NCBI GenBank assembly: GCA_030151725.1
Contig: JASLDD010000148.1
Span: 1 to 21,807 of the forward strand
Origin: Solirubrobacteraceae bacterium
Lineage (GTDB): Bacteria > Actinomycetota > Thermoleophilia > Solirubrobacterales > Solirubrobacteraceae
Length of the DNA stretch: 21,807 bases
Direction of reading: 5' to 3'
Shown here: in pieces, positions 18,244 to 21,807 of the stretch
Numbering within the stretch: position 1 is the stretch's first letter
Layout: each line of letters begins with the position of its first letter
Notes under the pieces: generated by a model
Told to the model about the DNA's origin: nothing
Database searches by the model: none
The model's input: only the letters and a program-made list of their open reading frames with translations
Position numbers and translations under genes: made by a program

Positions 18244-18263
18244 GGCGGCGTCCTCGGTCGCTC
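18244..18263 (+). repeat. Second copy of a 20-bp REP-like core
   Basis: 19 of 20 bases match 14329-14348. It lies in the 52-bp gap between the convergent menF and vapC genes. No full hairpin set like that at 14316-14388 is present here. Confidence 0.4.
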
Positions 18264-18276
18264 GCGTACCAACGGG

Positions 18277-18684
18277 TTAGACCCTGATGACGTGCAGAGC
18301 AGAATGTGCCTCTGCAATTTTGGCGTAGTCCTCGTCTTGGGTGACAACCGGCAGGCCGTGCTCGACGGCGGTTGCGGCAATCAGCGCGTCGGTCAGCTTC
18401 ACGGTTCGGTGGATGCCTGCGTCGCGGCAGTCGGATACCAGTCGCGCCCAAGCGATCATCACCGCCTCGCTGATCGGGATGGGATCGGCGGCTCTTGCGA
18501 GTGCGAGCGTGTCCGCGCGGCGCGCCCTCTCGGAGGATTCCTGCGCAGCGAGCACGCCGAACTGCAGCTCGCCGAGCGTCACCACAGATACCGCCACGCG
18601 CGTCGGGATCTGCTCGAGTGCTCGCCCGTGCTCTCCGGCGATGAACACCGAAGTGTCCAGGAGGCCGACGTCGGGGAGGCTCAA
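18277..18684 (-). CDS. vapC: PIN-domain ribonuclease toxin, VapC family
   Basis: A 135-residue product, standard for VapC. The acidic PIN residues are in place: D10 in LLDTSVFI, E39 in TLGELQFGV, D99 in LTDALIAATA, and D117 in VVTQDEDY. VapC proteins cleave specific tRNAs or rRNA when freed from their antitoxin; the target here is unknown. ATG 18684 overlaps the antitoxin stop by 4 nt (ATGA), the normal coupling of such pairs. It ends 52 bp from the convergent menF stop. All catalytic residues are present, so the toxin is probably intact. Confidence 0.9.
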   Translation of the reverse strand: MSLPDVGLLDTSVFIAGEHGRALEQIPTRVAVSVVTLGELQFGVLAAQESSERARRADTLALARAADPIPISEAVMIAWARLVSDCRDAGIHRTVKLTDALIAATAVEHGLPVVTQDEDYAKIAEAHSALHVIRV

Positions 18685-18926
18685 AGCAGCTCGTCCACAG
18701 TCTGGCCCATGAACTCGTCAAGCACACCTTGAAGGGCAGGGTCGGCGGCGCGATCGACGAGCTGTCTGCGCAGATCCGGCCCAGAGAGCCAGCGTGCGCG
18801 GCGGCCATGGGGCACGATGTCCGCAACCGGCTCGCCGTTCACCGTCAAAGTCACCCGCTCGCCCGCCTTGACGGCGTCGATGACACTCCCGGTGCTGTTT
18901 CGTAGCTCGCGCACGCCAATATCCAT
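18681..18926 (-). CDS. vapB: Phd/YefM-type antitoxin of the VapC toxin
   Basis: An 81-residue product. The N-terminal ~45 residues form the Phd/YefM DNA-binding part (VRELRNSTGSVIDAVKAGERV, then GEPVADIVPHG). The C-terminal part (RRQLVDRAADPALQGVLDEF) is the helical segment that should block the toxin. The ATG at 18926 has a TACGCT box 7 nt upstream, so the pair probably has its own promoter, which the antitoxin-toxin complex would repress. menD ends 34 bp upstream on the same strand. I use the symbol vapB for its pairing with a PIN toxin. Confidence 0.85.
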   Translation of the reverse strand: MDIGVRELRNSTGSVIDAVKAGERVTLTVNGEPVADIVPHGRRARWLSGPDLRRQLVDRAADPALQGVLDEFMGQTVDELL

Positions 18927-18933
18927 GTGCGAC

Positions 18934-18939
18934 AGCGTA
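18934..18939 (-). promoter_or_regulatory. -10 type box (TACGCT) of vapBC
   Basis: On the minus strand TACGCT is followed by 7 nt and the vapB ATG. It lies within the 34-bp gap to menD, which suggests an independent, leaderless vapBC transcript. Confidence 0.45.
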
Positions 18940-18960
18940 GCACTGCTCTTGGATGCTGCC

Positions 18961-20766
18961 CTATCGCGCTATCTGCTCCGACACGGCCTGCCATATGTGA
19001 CGGTGAAGCTCGACATTCTCAGCGCGCGAGGTGCGCACTTCGACGATCGTCGAGGTCTCAGCCGCCAGCGCCCGCTCGAGCGCGGCTCTGAAATCAGACA
19101 CGTCCTCCGCGCGCTCGTGGCCGAGCCCATACAGGGAAGCCGCCTTAGCAAAGTCCAGGCCTGTGGCTGTGGTGACATGGCGAGCAAAGATGCTCTCTCC
19201 CTGTGTGCTGTGGGGGTCAAGAGTCTGCGCCATGCTCGCCTGCGCGACGGGCAGGAAGTCAAAGATTCCGCCCCCGCCGTTGTCTAGCAGCACGATCGTC
19301 AGTTTTAGTCCCAGCCGGGAGCCGGCCAGGAGTCCGCCGATGTCGTGGGCTAGAGCCACGTCGCCGATCAGTAGTACCACCGGTCCTTCGCCGGCCGCAG
19401 CTGCGCCGTAGGCCGAGGAGACGATCCCGTCAATGCCGTTGGCGCCGCGATTGCACAGCACGCGCGGGGGATCTGCTCGTGCGGGCCAGAACGTCTCGAT
19501 GTCGCGCACCGGCATCGAGGAGGCCACGAACAAGGTGGCCTCGCTCGCCAACAGCACGCCGAGCTCACCCGCTACCACGGGCTCCGAGAGCCCGCTCCCG
19601 GCGAGCACGCCGCCGATCGCCTCAGAGGCCTGCTCATCAGCGCTGCGCCAGGATGCCATCCAGTCCTCCTGCGCCGTTGCAAGCTGGGCTTCGCGGGCGC
19701 TGTCCAGCGCTGCCGCCGGCTCCAGCCCCAGGCTGTGGGAGAGGACCGAGTCGGGGTCCTGCCATGCGCCCTCTGGATCCAACGCCACCTGCGGCACGTC
19801 GCCGAGGCCCGCCAGCCAACTGCGCAACGGCTTCGATACGGGGAGATCGCCGACGCGGAGCACCAGATCGGGTGTCAACGAGTCTGCCGCAGCCCGGTTG
19901 CGTAGAAAGGCGTCGTAGTGGGCGATCGCCGCTGGGCCCCTTCGTGCGCCCGAGAGCGGGTCGGCTAGCAGCGGCCACCCGGCTGCCTCGGCAAATCGCG
20001 CCGCCGCGCCCGCCAATTGGTCGTCGCGCTCATAACGTCCGGCGATCAGCACCCCCCGGCGAGCGCCCGACACTAGCTTCTGCAGATCGCGCGCGGCATC
20101 CAATCCGGCTCCGCGCGCAGGCCGGTCAATCCCCTCCGCGCTACTTGCAAGTGTCGCCGGGCGGTGGCGGCTCACATAAGGGCGCCCGTCAGGCCGCCCG
20201 CTGCTGTCGTGGGGCAGCGGCTCCTCGCACACCAGCGGCTCGCGTAGCGGAAAGTTGAGGTGCACCGCTCCGGGCCGACCGTCAAGCGAGGTCCAGTAGG
20301 CGCGGCAGGCCAGCGTGCGCATCCAGCGCACACGCTCTGGGCTCGCTTCCTGCGTGCCCACCTCAAAGAACCACTTGACCGCGCTGCCGAACATCCCAAG
20401 TTGGTCGATCGCCTGGCCGGCGCCGTTTTCGCGTAGCTCGGGCGGGCGGTCGGCTGTGAGCAACAACAGCGGCACGCGTGCCTCGCGAGCCTCCACTGCA
20501 GCCGGCAGCAGCTCCGCCGCCGCGGTGCCCGACGTACACGTGACCGCCGCCGGCAGACCCGTAGCCTTCGCCAGCCCCAGCGCGAAGAAGCCCGAGCAGC
20601 GCTCGTCTATGTGCGAGTAGCAGCGCACACGCTCCTCCCGGGCGAGCGACAGAGCGAGAGGGGCCGAGCGCGAGCCGGGCGAAGTGCACGCCCCCCGCAG
20701 GCCGCAGCGCGCCAGCTCGTCTACGAAGGCCCTGAGCAAGACATATGTGTCGGTGGTCGCGGTCAT
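18961..20766 (-). CDS. menD: SEPHCHC synthase (menaquinone synthesis)
   Basis: ThDP enzyme that adds the succinyl semialdehyde of 2-oxoglutarate to isochorismate, giving SEPHCHC. The product is 601 residues. Catalytic E55 lies in HIDERCSGFFALG, preceded by CTSPGSRSAPLA. TADRPPELRENGAGQAIDQ is the MenD-specific stretch. SSMPVRDIE and NRGANGIDGIVSSAYG precede the ThDP/Mg motif that starts GDVALAHD at residue 468 and reaches N496 (LLDNGGGGIFDFLP). Residues ~180-225 form a Pro/Gly/Arg-rich linker between domains. The start ATG 20766 lies 11 bp from the divergent menH start. MenF supplies its substrate and MenH uses its product. Confidence 0.95.
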   Translation of the reverse strand: MTATTDTYVLLRAFVDELARCGLRGACTSPGSRSAPLALSLAREERVRCYSHIDERCSGFFALGLAKATGLPAAVTCTSGTAAAELLPAAVEAREARVPLLLLTADRPPELRENGAGQAIDQLGMFGSAVKWFFEVGTQEASPERVRWMRTLACRAYWTSLDGRPGAVHLNFPLREPLVCEEPLPHDSSGRPDGRPYVSRHRPATLASSAEGIDRPARGAGLDAARDLQKLVSGARRGVLIAGRYERDDQLAGAAARFAEAAGWPLLADPLSGARRGPAAIAHYDAFLRNRAAADSLTPDLVLRVGDLPVSKPLRSWLAGLGDVPQVALDPEGAWQDPDSVLSHSLGLEPAAALDSAREAQLATAQEDWMASWRSADEQASEAIGGVLAGSGLSEPVVAGELGVLLASEATLFVASSMPVRDIETFWPARADPPRVLCNRGANGIDGIVSSAYGAAAAGEGPVVLLIGDVALAHDIGGLLAGSRLGLKLTIVLLDNGGGGIFDFLPVAQASMAQTLDPHSTQGESIFARHVTTATGLDFAKAASLYGLGHERAEDVSDFRAALERALAAETSTIVEVRTSRAENVELHRHIWQAVSEQIAR

Positions 20767-20771
20767 AGGAT
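20766..20771 (+). promoter_or_regulatory. -10 type box (TAGGAT) of menH
   Basis: TAGGAT is followed by 6 nt and then GTG 20778. It begins on the first base of the divergent menD start codon, so the menH promoter must extend into menD. Confidence 0.45.
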
Positions 20772-20777
20772 GGTCGG

Positions 20778-21509
20778 GTGCCTGAGAGCGTCGTCCTACT
20801 GCATGGGTTCAGCGCGACGCACCGGGCTTGGGACGGCGTCATCGCTGCGCTTGACCCCCAACGGTATCTGCCGCTGGCTATCGACCTCCCCGGCCATGGA
20901 GCTGGCGCCCGCGCTGAGCTACCGATTACCTTTCAGGGCAGCGTGGAGAGCGTGCTCGCGCGGGCACCCGAGCGCTTCCTCTTGTGTGGGTACTCGCTGG
21001 GCGGACGCATCGCCTTGCATGTAGCGCTTGCTGCCCCCGAGCGGGTCACGCGGCTCGTGCTCGTGTCGTGCTCGGCGGGCATCGAGGATCCCGATGAGCG
21101 GGCTGCCCGCGCAGAGTCCGATCGTCGATTGGCAGACGATCTCGAGACGATCCCCTTCGAGGAGTTCATCGAGCGCTGGCGCAGCCAGCCGCTGTTTGCG
21201 GCTGAGCCACCTGAGGTCGGGCGGCGGGCGCGTGCGGATCAGCGGCGCAACCGCCCCGCGGCCCTTGCCTCGGCCATGCGCAGTCTTGGTACCGGAACGA
21301 TGGAGCCCCTTTGGTCGCGCCTAAAGGAGCTGCAGATGCCCACGACGGTAGTGGTCGGCGAGCGTGACACCAAGTTCTGTGCGCTCGGGCGGCGCATGGT
21401 CGACGCGATCGGCGACGCCGAGCTGGATGTGCTCGCCGGGGGCCATGCCCTGCCGCTCGAGGCACCCGCAGCGGTTGCCCGTGCAATCGAAGAGACGCTC
21501 GCACGCTGA
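20778..21509 (+). CDS. menH: SHCHC synthase-like alpha/beta hydrolase
   Basis: Expected to remove pyruvate from SEPHCHC, the MenD product, to form SHCHC in menaquinone synthesis. The product is 243 residues with an alpha/beta-hydrolase fold. The oxyanion region is LLHGFSATHRAWD. The nucleophile S73 lies in GYSLGGRIAL, the acid D197 in VGERDTKF, and the base H223 in GGHALPLEAP. Basic residues of the cap (RRARADQRRNRP, ~149-160) agree with a dicarboxylate substrate. The start is GTG 20778. The family is large and the motifs alone do not prove MenH; the head-to-head position with menD is the main support. Confidence 0.85.
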   Translation: MPESVVLLHGFSATHRAWDGVIAALDPQRYLPLAIDLPGHGAGARAELPITFQGSVESVLARAPERFLLCGYSLGGRIALHVALAAPERVTRLVLVSCSAGIEDPDERAARAESDRRLADDLETIPFEEFIERWRSQPLFAAEPPEVGRRARADQRRNRPAALASAMRSLGTGTMEPLWSRLKELQMPTTVVVGERDTKFCALGRRMVDAIGDAELDVLAGGHALPLEAPAAVARAIEETLAR

Positions 21510-21598
21510 GCGGCGGTGAGCGATGCGCGTTTGCGTGCGTGGTGCTCTCCCAGACAACGACTGTCGATCTTCGTTGAATTGGAGACAACCGTGCGTGC

Positions 21599-21640
21599 GG
21601 CAGATGCAAGCTTTCCTTTTGGCGGCTTGCAATTGCTGCC
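21599..21640 (+). terminator. Hairpin after menH
   Basis: TGCAAGC and GCTTGCA form a perfect 7-bp stem with a 13-nt loop; GGCAG and CTGCC can extend it past a bulge. No T-run follows, so it is a weak terminator candidate. Confidence 0.3.
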
Positions 21641-21732
21641 AACAAGCGTGTGTCCTTGACGCGTAAGCCGAACGCAGGACATAGTTGCGACTCGTTCCGG
21701 TAGGCCGAATCCAAGGTGGCGGACGAAATCCG

Positions 21733-21807
21733 ATGACGAGCGCTCTCCCTGACTTAGCTACAGACGTCGGCCACCTGGACCGGCGATTATTCGCCGCGAC
21801 GGATCGG
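21733..21807 (+). CDS. Possible start of a gene running off the window
   Basis: ATG 21733 opens a frame of 25 codons without a stop up to the window edge; it reads MTSALPDLATDVGHLDRRLF and on. The HLDRRLFAA stretch resembles the N-terminus of some PAP2-type phosphatases, but so short a piece cannot decide. No ribosome site or TANNNT box is seen at a useful distance. Confidence 0.3.
   Translation, partial: MTSALPDLATDVGHLDRRLFAATDR

Noticed and set aside
19203..20258. 351-codon plus-strand ORF
   Set aside because: Antisense to menD; extremely Arg/Pro-rich translation.

Overview
The window looks like chromosomal DNA of a high-GC actinobacterium, most likely class Thermoleophilia (Solirubrobacterales or a neighbour). 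This rests on the GC-rich codon use, the lysine/arginine-rich secreted beta domain at the left edge (a type frequent in that order), the menaquinone genes, an indirect GatCAB amidotransferase, and many genes that start directly behind a TANNNT box. The taxon is inferred; there is no rRNA here to confirm it. Most of the window is housekeeping, with small accessory modules between the conserved genes.

Layout. 1-429: C-terminal end of a secreted protein. 485-2313: cysteine synthesis pair, cysK then cysE. 2348-3083 (minus): three-gene toxin-antitoxin-like module (a short, apparently shortened ORF, a DUF2283 protein and an orphan Phd-type antitoxin). 3101-6801: pcrA helicase, folD, and a small membrane protein coupled to folD. 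6802-10285: gatC-gatA-gatB, which makes Gln-tRNA and/or Asn-tRNA by transamidation. A 64-bp palindromic element lies on both sides of gatCAB. 10286-10936: a 650-bp gap with several hairpins and no convincing gene. 10937-13646: two tiny membrane proteins, then a membrane-anchored protein paired with a DUF2142/GT-C-like polytopic protein. 13748-14308: VIT-family (MbfA-like) metal transporter. 14496-18224: ilvB-ilvN-menF in one tight run, joining branched-chain amino-acid synthesis to isochorismate synthase. 18277-18926 (minus): vapBC-type toxin-antitoxin. 18961-20766 (minus): menD. 20778-21509 (plus): menH, head to head with menD. 21733-end: possible start of another gene.

How the genes work together. 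MenF, MenD and MenH cover successive early steps from chorismate to SHCHC in menaquinone synthesis. The vapBC pair sits between menF and menD. CysE and CysK convert serine to cysteine through O-acetylserine. IlvB and IlvN form acetolactate synthase.

The most useful non-gene observations are: a leaderless-transcription signature at eight gene starts, which also fixes several start codons; the duplicated 64-bp palindromic element flanking gatCAB; a G-quadruplex-type hexamer repeat beside its first copy; and the compact DUF2283/Phd module. I do not see a CRISPR array, an insertion sequence, a prophage or a clearly new multi-gene defence system.
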